Positions 16,178 through 23,942 of a stretch of 64,000 bases of DNA are shown piece after piece. The notes below the pieces were generated by a model. That model was given only the letters and a program-made list of their open reading frames with translations, did not search any database and had not been told where the DNA came from. Origin of the DNA: Paenibacillus polymyxa (lineage in GTDB: Bacteria; Bacillota; Bacilli; Paenibacillales; Paenibacillaceae); NCBI RefSeq assembly GCF_001719045.1, contig NZ_CP015423.1, positions 372,001 through 436,000 of the forward strand, in the 5' to 3' direction. The number at the start of each line of letters is the position of its first letter. The stretch's first letter is position 1. A program made the position numbers and the translations under genes.

Positions 16178-17683
16178 ATGTCAACCACAATAGACAAGAT
16201 CTCTTCACCTCCTTGTATGAAGACGACTGATTGCACAGACCCTGTCATTCATATTGACCCTACGCTCTGCACGGGATGCAGACGTTGTGCTGAGGTTTGT
16301 CCAGTAGATGCCATAGAGGGACTGCCCGGAGAACCGCAAACCGTTAATGCAGACCGATGTGTTATTTGCGGTCAATGTGTACAAATATGCAGCGTATACG
16401 CATCTGACTGGGCAGGTTCATCTCCACAGGAAGGCGCCGCTAGACGGCTGGAACGTATCCAAGAACGCGATATGCCTGCCGACATCAGAGAGCCGCTATT
16501 CGCTGCCTATTATAGCTACAACTTGAATAAGGTAGCCGATATGATGACCAAACCTGGACAGTTTCGGATCGTCCAATGTGCTCCTGCCATTCGTGTTTCA
16601 CTCGCGGAGGAATTCGGAATGCCGTTCGGCACCTTGACGCCTGGGAAAATGGCTGCTGCTTTGCGCCGCCTTGGCTTCGATCGAGTATACGACACCAACT
16701 TTGGAGCTGACGTGACCATCATGGAGGAAGGCACTGAATTGATTCGTCGCGTGACCGAAGGCGGTCCCTTACCTATGTTCACATCCTGCTGTCCAGCATG
16801 GGTCCGATTTGCAGAAATAGAATATCCCGATCTGCTAGACCATCTATCCAGCTGCAAATCTCCGATGCAAATGTTAGGAGCGCTAATCAAATCTTATGGC
16901 GCACAACTAGACGAGGTGGAACCTGCGAATATATACAGCGTTGCCATCATGCCATGTACCTGTAAACAATTTGAGTGCGATCGTCCCGAAATGGAATCTG
17001 ACGGTTACCGTGATGTGGATGAGGTACTGACCACGCGTGAACTTGCATACTGGATCAAGCAGCGTGGAATTGATTTTGCGAACCTGCCTGATGAAGAATT
17101 CGATTCACCGTTAGGACAATATTCAGGTGCAGGCTCCATTTTTGGAGTCACCGGAGGAGTCATGGAAGCTGCCATCCGTACAGGTTACGAGCTGCTGACA
17201 AATGAAAAACTACCGAAGCTCCAACTCGATTTTGTTCGTGGTGAGGAAGGCATTCGAGTAGCTGAGGTTCAGGTAGGCAAGCTCCAGCTCAAGGTAGCGG
17301 TCGTCGCCGGGCTACAACATGCCTATCAGCTATTGGATCGTGTCCAGGCGGGCGAATGTGATTATCATTTTATTGAGGTGATGGGCTGCCCTGCTGGATG
17401 TATCAGCGGAGGGGGACAACCCAAGCTCATGTTAGAAAAGCATCGAATTGAAGCTTATCGGGCACGTAAATCCTCCATCTATGGACATGATGCTGCACAC
17501 CAGGTACGAAAATCGCATGAGAACCCTCACATCATCAAACTTTATGATGAATTTCTAGGTGAGCCGCTGGGTCATGTATCGCATCATCTGCTGCACACGA
17601 CCTTCCAACAACGGGGGCCCGGCAAGCAAAGCCGCAGTAGCACTATTTCCACCAAAGGGGATACGGGTTACTCCATTCATTAA
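16178..17683 (+). CDS. hydA: [FeFe]-hydrogenase catalytic subunit
   Basis: A 501-residue hydrogenase that reduces protons or oxidises H2. The N-terminus carries two [4Fe-4S] motifs (CTGCRRCAEVCP at about 28-39; CVICGQCVQIC at about 63-73). The H-cluster motifs are all present: L1 TSCCPAW (about 201), L2 MPCTCK (about 257) and L3 EVMGCPAGCISGGGQP (about 406). L1 has Ala where Gly is commoner, and L2 has an extra Cys after Thr. The small-subunit-like C-terminus and a basic tail of about 40 residues follow. A weak AAAGG site precedes the ATG. Context (fdhF, two HycB-like proteins, HydEFG) indicates a formate-linked enzyme. Confidence 0.94.
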   Translation: MSTTIDKISSPPCMKTTDCTDPVIHIDPTLCTGCRRCAEVCPVDAIEGLPGEPQTVNADRCVICGQCVQICSVYASDWAGSSPQEGAARRLERIQERDMPADIREPLFAAYYSYNLNKVADMMTKPGQFRIVQCAPAIRVSLAEEFGMPFGTLTPGKMAAALRRLGFDRVYDTNFGADVTIMEEGTELIRRVTEGGPLPMFTSCCPAWVRFAEIEYPDLLDHLSSCKSPMQMLGALIKSYGAQLDEVEPANIYSVAIMPCTCKQFECDRPEMESDGYRDVDEVLTTRELAYWIKQRGIDFANLPDEEFDSPLGQYSGAGSIFGVTGGVMEAAIRTGYELLTNEKLPKLQLDFVRGEEGIRVAEVQVGKLQLKVAVVAGLQHAYQLLDRVQAGECDYHFIEVMGCPAGCISGGGQPKLMLEKHRIEAYRARKSSIYGHDAAHQVRKSHENPHIIKLYDEFLGEPLGHVSHHLLHTTFQQRGPGKQSRSSTISTKGDTGYSIH

Positions 17684-17748
17684 TACGTTAAGTTATTTTT
17701 ATGCTGTATACATTATATTTGTCGTTAGTTAGAGAGGAGTCGAATTGT

Positions 17749-18339
17749 ATGAACCGTTTTGTTTTAGCTGATCCCGATCAGTGTATCGGCTGTCGTACCT
17801 GTGAAATCGCATGTGTCATCGCACATTCAGCGGAGAACCCTTTTATCTCGCCGGATGATGAGTTTCATTTTCACCCTCGTCTGAAGGTTATCAAATCATT
17901 TGGAGTCACTGCACCCGTTCAGTGTCGTCACTGTGAGGATGCCCCATGCGCCAACGCTTGTCCGAACGGCTCCATTACGAATGCAGATGGCTGCATTCTC
18001 ATTAATAGTGAAAGCTGCATTGGCTGTAAAACCTGCATGATCGCGTGCCCTTACGGCGCGATTACCATGGTACCCGAGTATCGAAACGGGCAGCCTGTAG
18101 TGCAGGACGGATTGTATACCAATATGTCAGGACGTTTGCAACCCAAAGAACGCATGATTGCTAGCAAATGTGATTTATGCGAAGGTGTCGACGGCGGCCC
18201 AGCCTGCATTGGTAAATGTCCAACACAAGCCCTCAAGCTGGTCGAGCCAGATCTGGTTCATGCCCGGGTAGAGGAAAAACGCGCTGCAAGTGCACGTCAG
18301 CTACTGCATATGACACGCATTCCGGCAACGGGTCTATGA
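17749..18339 (+). CDS. HydN/HycB-like polyferredoxin (four [4Fe-4S])
   Basis: A 196-residue protein with the four motifs CIGCRTCEIAC, CRHCEDAPCANACP, CIGCKTCMIACP and CDLC ... CIGKCP. It is similar in build to the 15495 gene but lacks the N-terminal extension. I choose ATG 17749, which has AGGAG ten bases upstream; the ATG at 17701 has no site. Its stop overlaps the start of the aspartase gene (ATGA). It completes the four-subunit set FdhF, HycB-like, HydA, HycB-like. Confidence 0.88.
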   Translation: MNRFVLADPDQCIGCRTCEIACVIAHSAENPFISPDDEFHFHPRLKVIKSFGVTAPVQCRHCEDAPCANACPNGSITNADGCILINSESCIGCKTCMIACPYGAITMVPEYRNGQPVVQDGLYTNMSGRLQPKERMIASKCDLCEGVDGGPACIGKCPTQALKLVEPDLVHARVEEKRAASARQLLHMTRIPATGL

Positions 18340-19784
18340 CCGAAGGTTTCCCTCTGCCTACAAATACGCGAACCGAGCGGGATGCGCTAGGAGAGATGGA
18401 AATTCCCGCAGATGCCTTTTACGGCATTCACACCGCACGCGCGATGAACAATTTTGCGGTCAGTGGCAGGCCTGTGAACAAAAACCTGATTCACGCTCTT
18501 GTGTTGGTAAAAAAAGTAGCCGCTCAAGTAAATGGTGAGCAGAAACGGCTTCCTGCCCAACGGGCCTCTGCCATTGTAAATGCCTGCGACGAAATACTCG
18601 CCGGGAGGCATCAACATATGTTTACCGTGGATGCCATGCAAGGCGGCGCAGGCACCAGTACCCATATGAATGTAAATGAGGTCATTGCTAATTTGGCCAT
18701 CGTACAGCTGGGAGGCAGACCAGGGCAGTATGAGATTTTACATCCGCTGGATGATGTGAACTGCTGCCAGTCTACGAATGATGTCTATCCGACAGCGCTA
18801 CGAATTGCAGCGATACGGCTGCTTCGGCCTTTATGTGACACGATGTCTTCGTTACAAGATGCTTTACAGCACAAAGAAACAGAATATGCCGACTTGCTTA
18901 AGCTAGGTCGCACTCAGCTAATGGATGCTCTGCCCATGATGGCCGGGCAGGGCTTTGGTGCCTACGCAAAGGCTATAGCGCGCGACCGCTGGCGTCTCTA
19001 TAAAGCTGAAGAGCGGCTGCGGGAAATCCCTATTGGGGGCACGGCGATTGGCACAGGTATGAACGCGCCCCGCGCATACAGCTATCGGATGGTCGAAAAG
19101 CTGGCGGATGAGACTGGCTTTGGACTGAGTCGCAGTGACCACCCAATGGACCCGATTCAAAATATGGATGTCTTTGTGGAGGTGTCCGGTCTACTCAAAT
19201 CAGCCGCCGTGAATCTGTACAAAATATCTGGCGATTTTCGCCTACTGGCCTCTGGTCCTTTCGGTGGTTTTGGCGAATACACGCTGCCTCCAGTTCAGGC
19301 GGGATCCTCTATTATGCCTGGCAAGGTCAATCCGGTAATAGCTGAAATGGCAGGACTCACAGCCATGCGTGTGATAGCCGAAGATGCGGCTATCACTATG
19401 GCCGCTGCCTCCGGTCAGTTGGAGCTAAACGCATTCCTGCCGCTGATTGCCGAATCGCTGCTGGAATCGCTACATATTCTGAACAGCGCGGTTCGACTAT
19501 TCGAGGAGCGATGTGTGCGTGGCCTGATCGTGCGTGAGGAACGCTGTACTACAAATCTGCGTAACTCTGCCGTGATGGCTTCTGCGCTGGTCGCGGAGCT
19601 TGGCTATGATGAAGCTGCCTCTATTGCATCTGCAGCCATTGTGCAAGGTCGCGCACCAGAGGATATTGTAGAAGATCGCGGCCTACTGACCCGTTCGCGG
19701 ATTGACCAATTATGCCATCCCTATACAGTAACCAAGCCCGGAATTCCGGGACAGGAAGAAGGAACTCACCATGGGAATGAATGA
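18336..19784 (+). CDS. aspA: Aspartate ammonia-lyase within the hydrogenase cluster
   Basis: A 482-residue fumarase/aspartase superfamily enzyme, predicted to convert L-aspartate to fumarate and ammonia. Signature sequences are GGAGTSTHMNVNEVIAN, CQSTNDVYPTALRI and the catalytic-loop SSIMPGKVNPV. It starts at ATG 18336 overlapping the previous stop, and overlaps hydF by 14 bases, so it is translationally coupled to both. Aspartase genes are known beside HydEFG in other bacteria. Ammonia (for the azadithiolate bridge) is one suggested link, but this is inference. Fumarate could also serve as an electron sink. Confidence 0.88.
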   Translation: MTEGFPLPTNTRTERDALGEMEIPADAFYGIHTARAMNNFAVSGRPVNKNLIHALVLVKKVAAQVNGEQKRLPAQRASAIVNACDEILAGRHQHMFTVDAMQGGAGTSTHMNVNEVIANLAIVQLGGRPGQYEILHPLDDVNCCQSTNDVYPTALRIAAIRLLRPLCDTMSSLQDALQHKETEYADLLKLGRTQLMDALPMMAGQGFGAYAKAIARDRWRLYKAEERLREIPIGGTAIGTGMNAPRAYSYRMVEKLADETGFGLSRSDHPMDPIQNMDVFVEVSGLLKSAAVNLYKISGDFRLLASGPFGGFGEYTLPPVQAGSSIMPGKVNPVIAEMAGLTAMRVIAEDAAITMAAASGQLELNAFLPLIAESLLESLHILNSAVRLFEERCVRGLIVREERCTTNLRNSAVMASALVAELGYDEAASIASAAIVQGRAPEDIVEDRGLLTRSRIDQLCHPYTVTKPGIPGQEEGTHHGNE

Positions 19785-21024
19785 TACCCCTCGTAGCAAT
19801 CGACCACATATCGTCCTGCTCGGTCGCCGCAACGCAGGCAAATCCAGCATTCTGAACACCCTGACTGGTCAGCCCGTCGCTGTGGTATCTCCTGTAGGAG
19901 GAACGACCACGGACCCCGTTTTCAAACCAATGGAGCTGCTCCCAGCGGGTCCCATTGTTCTGGTGGATACCGCCGGACTGGACGATGAGGGTGAGATCGG
20001 GGAGCTGCGCCGCAACAAAACGCTCGAAATACTTAATAGTACAGACTTGGCCTTGCTCGTTATCGACGCCACCGTTGGTGTCGGACCATTCGAGCATGAG
20101 CTGCTCGAAAAGCTCCGCACCAAAAAGATTCCTGTTATTGGGGTATTGAATAAGATAGATACCCTTACTGAATCAGATAATACGGCTACAAAGCTGGCAA
20201 CTGAACTGGATCTCACCCTGATTCCTTTCAGTGCATCTTTGCTTTGGGGAGACACGGAACTGAAAAAAGCTATTACTAATACGCTCCCTCAAAACGAGGA
20301 TCGTTTCCGTATCGTCGGTGACCTGTTGTCACCCGGCGATGTTGTTGTGCTGGTCGTTCCCATCGACAAAGCTGCACCAAAAGGCCGATTGATCCTGCCA
20401 CAGCAGCAAACAATCCGCGATACACTAGAGAGTGATGCCATCGCTGTAGTGACCAAAGAACATGAACTACGATTGACGCTGGAGAGATTGGGACGCAAGC
20501 CTCGCTTGGTCATTACCGATTCACAGGTTTTTATGAAAGTAGCGGCCGACACACCTAAGGATGTGCCTCTTACCTCTTTTTCCATTCTGTTTGCCCGTCA
20601 TAAAGGCGATCTGGACGAACTGGTACGAGGTGCAAGAGCCATTGATCGCCTCAAGGATGGAGACCGTGTACTCATTGCCGAAGCCTGCACTCACCAATGC
20701 CAATCTGACGATATTGGTCGAGTGAAAATTCCCCGCTGGCTCCGCCAAACTATAGGCAAACGTCTCATCATCGAGCATGCATCCGGCTCCAGCTTCCCTG
20801 ATGATCTGAGCGAATACGCACTGGTTATTCATTGCGGTGCATGCATGCTCAATCGGCGTACGATGCTTCATCGAATGTCGGAAACAAAAGCTGCCGGGGT
20901 GCCGATTGTGAACTATGGTATTTTCATCGCTTATGTACAGGGGGTCTTTCCCCGTGCTATTGAATGCTTCCCATCTGCTATGCTGGCATGGGAGCAAGCT
21001 GTAGAAGCCGGCAGTTATTCCTAA
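19771..21024 (+). CDS. hydF: [FeFe]-hydrogenase maturation GTPase
   Basis: HydF is the scaffold that receives the 2Fe subcluster from HydE/HydG and delivers it to HydA. The 417-residue protein has an N-terminal GTPase domain (GRRNAGKSS, TTTDP, DTAG, NKID) and a C-terminal cluster-binding domain with the CTH (residues around 309) and HCGAC motifs. AAGGA lies seven bases before the ATG, within the aspA gene. It is the last gene of the plus-strand unit, followed by a terminator. Confidence 0.95.
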   Translation: MGMNDTPRSNRPHIVLLGRRNAGKSSILNTLTGQPVAVVSPVGGTTTDPVFKPMELLPAGPIVLVDTAGLDDEGEIGELRRNKTLEILNSTDLALLVIDATVGVGPFEHELLEKLRTKKIPVIGVLNKIDTLTESDNTATKLATELDLTLIPFSASLLWGDTELKKAITNTLPQNEDRFRIVGDLLSPGDVVVLVVPIDKAAPKGRLILPQQQTIRDTLESDAIAVVTKEHELRLTLERLGRKPRLVITDSQVFMKVAADTPKDVPLTSFSILFARHKGDLDELVRGARAIDRLKDGDRVLIAEACTHQCQSDDIGRVKIPRWLRQTIGKRLIIEHASGSSFPDDLSEYALVIHCGACMLNRRTMLHRMSETKAAGVPIVNYGIFIAYVQGVFPRAIECFPSAMLAWEQAVEAGSYS

Positions 21025-21064
21025 AAGACCTCATCTCATCATTAATATTTTTTTCCAGACACAC

Positions 21065-21100
21065 AAAAGCAGTCGCGCTGATTCCAACGCGACTGCTTTT
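21065..21100. terminator. Shared terminator between hydF and hydG
   Basis: AAAAGCAGTCGCG and CGCGACTGCTTTT form a perfect 13-base stem with A and T flanks. It can end both converging transcripts. Confidence 0.9.
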
Positions 21101-21171
21101 CATTTTCAAGTTCTATTATAAATCATGAGAATTTTCATAGCGTGAAATGATACTACGAATAATATAAATTG

Positions 21172-22584
21172 CTAAAAATACAAATCACGTTCGCCTGCTT
21201 CCAGTCGTTCCAGTCTGTCAAGCGTCAAACGGCGCGTCGATTCACGTGGTATACGCTCCAGATTCTCTCGCAGAGCGGCAGCTCCCAGTTCACGCGCCTC
21301 CTCATCCCCATAATCCAGCAGATATTCTTGGAAGGTCAGCAGCGAATTCGGCTGGCACACATTATGAATTTGTCCTGATTTGGCAAGCTCCATGAAACGA
21401 TCCCCAGTTCGCCCCTCACGGTAGCAAGCTGTGCAATAGCTCGGCATATATCCGCCACGGCACAAACTTTTAATAATTTCCGATGGTGAGCGATGATCCC
21501 CCACCTCAAATTGAGGTTTATCATCAGTTTCCTGTTTTGCATATGCCCCTACACCTGTAGCTGAACCTGCACTAATCTGCGACACGCCTAGACCAATGAC
21601 GCGGTCTCTATATTCCGGCTCCTCGCGAGTGGACAGGATCATACCAGCATAAGGGACAGCCAGTCGAAGAACGGATACAATTTTCATAAAATCCTCATCG
21701 TTGACCAGGTACGGATATCGCTCCAGATCTACATTTTCAGCCGGACGCAATCGTGGAACTGAAACCGTATGAGGACCGCAGCCAAAGGCTTCTTCCAAGT
21801 GCTCAGCATGTTTCAGCATCGCGACAGTCTCATAGCGGAAATCATACAAGCCGTACAACACACCGATCCCCACATCATCTATACCCGCACGCATGGCTCT
21901 GTCCATTGCGGTGGTGTGCCAATCAAAGTCCCGCTTCGGTCCCTGTAGGTGGAATTTACGATAGCTTTCCCGATGATACGTTTCCTGAAATAAAATATAC
22001 GTACCAATGCCTACCTCTGCCAGCTTCCGATAGTCCTCCTCGGTTGTGGATGCAATATTCACATTGATCCGCCGTATGCTGCCGTTATCTACCTTGACCT
22101 CATAGATCTGACGCAGACAATCGACGATATAGTCAATGGGACAATGGACTGGGTCTTCCCCCGCTTCCAGCACGAGCCGCTTGTGTCCCAGTTCTTGAAG
22201 CACTCTAACCTCCTCCACCAATTCCTCCGGTGTCAGACGGCTACGAGTAAAGCTGTCATTGGTATGTTTATAACCACAATATTCACAGTTATTCACGCAG
22301 TGGTTGCTTACATATAAAGGGGCGAACAGCACAATCCGGTTGCCATAAATTTGTTCTTTGACTGCCCTCGAAGATTTGAACATCTCTTCCAATAATTCAG
22401 GATCATCCACATGCAAAAGAGCCGCCGCTTCACTCGCACTCAGTCCCCGGCAGGCTCTCCCCTTTTCTAAAATTTCTAAAATACGGTGTCGATCTGTTGC
22501 CTCTTGTTTCCCCTGCTCCACTGCCGCCATAATTTCTGCTTCATTAATAAAATCCGCCGACACTTTCTCTCGTACTCCACTCAC
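21172..22584 (-). CDS. hydG: Radical-SAM maturase, tyrosine lyase
   Basis: HydG cleaves tyrosine to supply the CO and CN ligands of the H-cluster. The 470-residue protein has the radical-SAM motif CVNNCEYC (about 96-103) and the C-terminal second-cluster motif CTACYREGRTGDRFM ... NVC. The start is GTG 22584 with AAGGAG ten bases upstream. It lies 49 bases after hydE, in the same transcript, and converges on hydF. Confidence 0.95.
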   Translation of the reverse strand: MSGVREKVSADFINEAEIMAAVEQGKQEATDRHRILEILEKGRACRGLSASEAAALLHVDDPELLEEMFKSSRAVKEQIYGNRIVLFAPLYVSNHCVNNCEYCGYKHTNDSFTRSRLTPEELVEEVRVLQELGHKRLVLEAGEDPVHCPIDYIVDCLRQIYEVKVDNGSIRRINVNIASTTEEDYRKLAEVGIGTYILFQETYHRESYRKFHLQGPKRDFDWHTTAMDRAMRAGIDDVGIGVLYGLYDFRYETVAMLKHAEHLEEAFGCGPHTVSVPRLRPAENVDLERYPYLVNDEDFMKIVSVLRLAVPYAGMILSTREEPEYRDRVIGLGVSQISAGSATGVGAYAKQETDDKPQFEVGDHRSPSEIIKSLCRGGYMPSYCTACYREGRTGDRFMELAKSGQIHNVCQPNSLLTFQEYLLDYGDEEARELGAAALRENLERIPRESTRRLTLDRLERLEAGERDLYF

Positions 22585-22633
22585 GTATACCCATCTCCTT
22601 ATTTATGGTTACTGCAATGTTTCCGTTATGGCC

Positions 22634-23653
22634 TCACAAAGTTTCCTGTCTCATAAGCTGTCGTTGCACCCTCAAACTATCGCCGCGCCCCATATCGACT
22701 TCAAATCCCGCTCCGCGAATCCGCAGTTCCAGGCAATGTCGACATTGGGCAGACTCATCGCCCAAACATATTTTATTCTCATAAATCGCGTACTTAGGTC
22801 TCACCGCCAGTGGTGACAAATTGGGCATCACCACATTTGCTCCCGCCTGAAGCGCCTTCTCCCTGCCTTGGGGATGAATCGTTCCCATTGCCGTAGACGC
22901 CGGAATAAGTGCATCTGGAACGACCAATCGGGATAACGAAATAATATCGAGTGCCTTTTCCATGCTCCCCTGACTGGCATCCCGAAGCGGCGTGTTGCTA
23001 TGCGGTAAAAAGGGACCAATCCCGATCATATCTGGTGACAGGCTGTGTAGATAGACCAAATCGTCTGCTAATTCACTATTCGTTTGTCCTGGTAACCCCA
23101 CCATACATCCGGCCCCGATCTGAAAACCGATTCGTTGCAAAGCCAGCAGACGGCTGCGCCTGCTTTCCATCGTCATCGTCGGATGCAGCTTGGCGTACAA
23201 ATGGGGAGAAGCTGTCTCATGCCGCAGCAAAAAACGGTCCGCGCCAGCCTCGTATAATTGCTCATAAGTTTCATCATCCCGTTCACCGATGGACAGTGTA
23301 ACCGCCACATCCGCAAAACGGCTTTTAATTTCCCGAATCAATTTCGTCAGCCGGGCTGCAGTAAACCAGTAATCTTCCCCACTTTGCAGCACAAAGGTCC
23401 GATAACCGAGTTCATACCCCTCCGCACAACAGGCCAGAATTTCTTCTGGCTGCAAACGGTAACGATCTGCCTGTTTATTCGAAGCGCGCAGCCCACAGTA
23501 CATGCAGTCCTGACGACATATACTGGAGAATTCAATTAATCCCCGTAAAAAAACACCTTTGCCATAGCGCTCCAATTTGGTGCGAGCTGCCAGGTGTCTC
23601 AGTTGAGCCCGTAGCGTCGGCTCATCATCCAGACGTGTCAGCAGCTCCATCAT
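22634..23653 (-). CDS. hydE: Radical-SAM maturase HydE
   Basis: HydE works with HydG and HydF in building the 2Fe subcluster. The radical-SAM motif CRQDCMYC is at about 46-53, followed by GLRASNKQADRYRL and FVLQSGEDYW. The C-terminus contains MPNLSPLAVRPKYAIYENK. The annotated ATG 23653 has a poor ribosome site. In the same frame HydE-like sequence continues upstream (DELLLRLADGKEWTHTEMME) to a TGA near 23711 with no usable start codon, while AGAAGGGATG sits just there in another frame. The true N-terminus is thus uncertain by about 20 residues. Confidence 0.9.
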   Translation of the reverse strand: MMELLTRLDDEPTLRAQLRHLAARTKLERYGKGVFLRGLIEFSSICRQDCMYCGLRASNKQADRYRLQPEEILACCAEGYELGYRTFVLQSGEDYWFTAARLTKLIREIKSRFADVAVTLSIGERDDETYEQLYEAGADRFLLRHETASPHLYAKLHPTMTMESRRSRLLALQRIGFQIGAGCMVGLPGQTNSELADDLVYLHSLSPDMIGIGPFLPHSNTPLRDASQGSMEKALDIISLSRLVVPDALIPASTAMGTIHPQGREKALQAGANVVMPNLSPLAVRPKYAIYENKICLGDESAQCRHCLELRIRGAGFEVDMGRGDSLRVQRQLMRQETL

Positions 23654-23774
23654 TTCCGTATGCGTCCATTCCTTGCCGTCAGCTAGACGCAGTAATAATT
23701 CGTCCGTGACTCATCCCTTCTTCCCTCGTCCATCCGGACTTCACATCATCAGCGGCTTGTACCGTACATGTATT

Positions 23775-23817
23775 ATTCTAGCAATATCGGAGAGGTTGTA
23801 ACGTGATTAGTTTCACA
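23775..23817 (-). promoter_or_regulatory. FNR-like activated promoter of hydEG
   Basis: On the minus strand TGTGAAACTAATCACG (23817-23802) matches TGTGA-N6-TCACA with one mismatch. A TAGAAT -10 element begins at 23780, again giving a box centre of -41.5. The same geometry occurs before the fdhF operon. Rex can recognise related half-sites. Confidence 0.62.
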
Positions 23818-23883
23818 AAAAATCCCATCTTATAAAAACCGCCTCCAACTTCTGCCCCAAAAAATACACATTTATATCAACAC

Positions 23884-23921
23884 ACAAAAAAGCTGTCTCT
23901 TCCTCTAAAGGAAGAAACAGC
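23884..23921 (-). terminator. Terminator of the alkaline phosphatase gene
   Basis: GCTGTTTCTTCC pairs with GGAAGAGACAGC on the minus strand, then TTTTTTG, about 20 bases past the stop. Confidence 0.85.
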
Positions 23922-23942
23922 CCTTGTCGATGGTTCTGCCTA

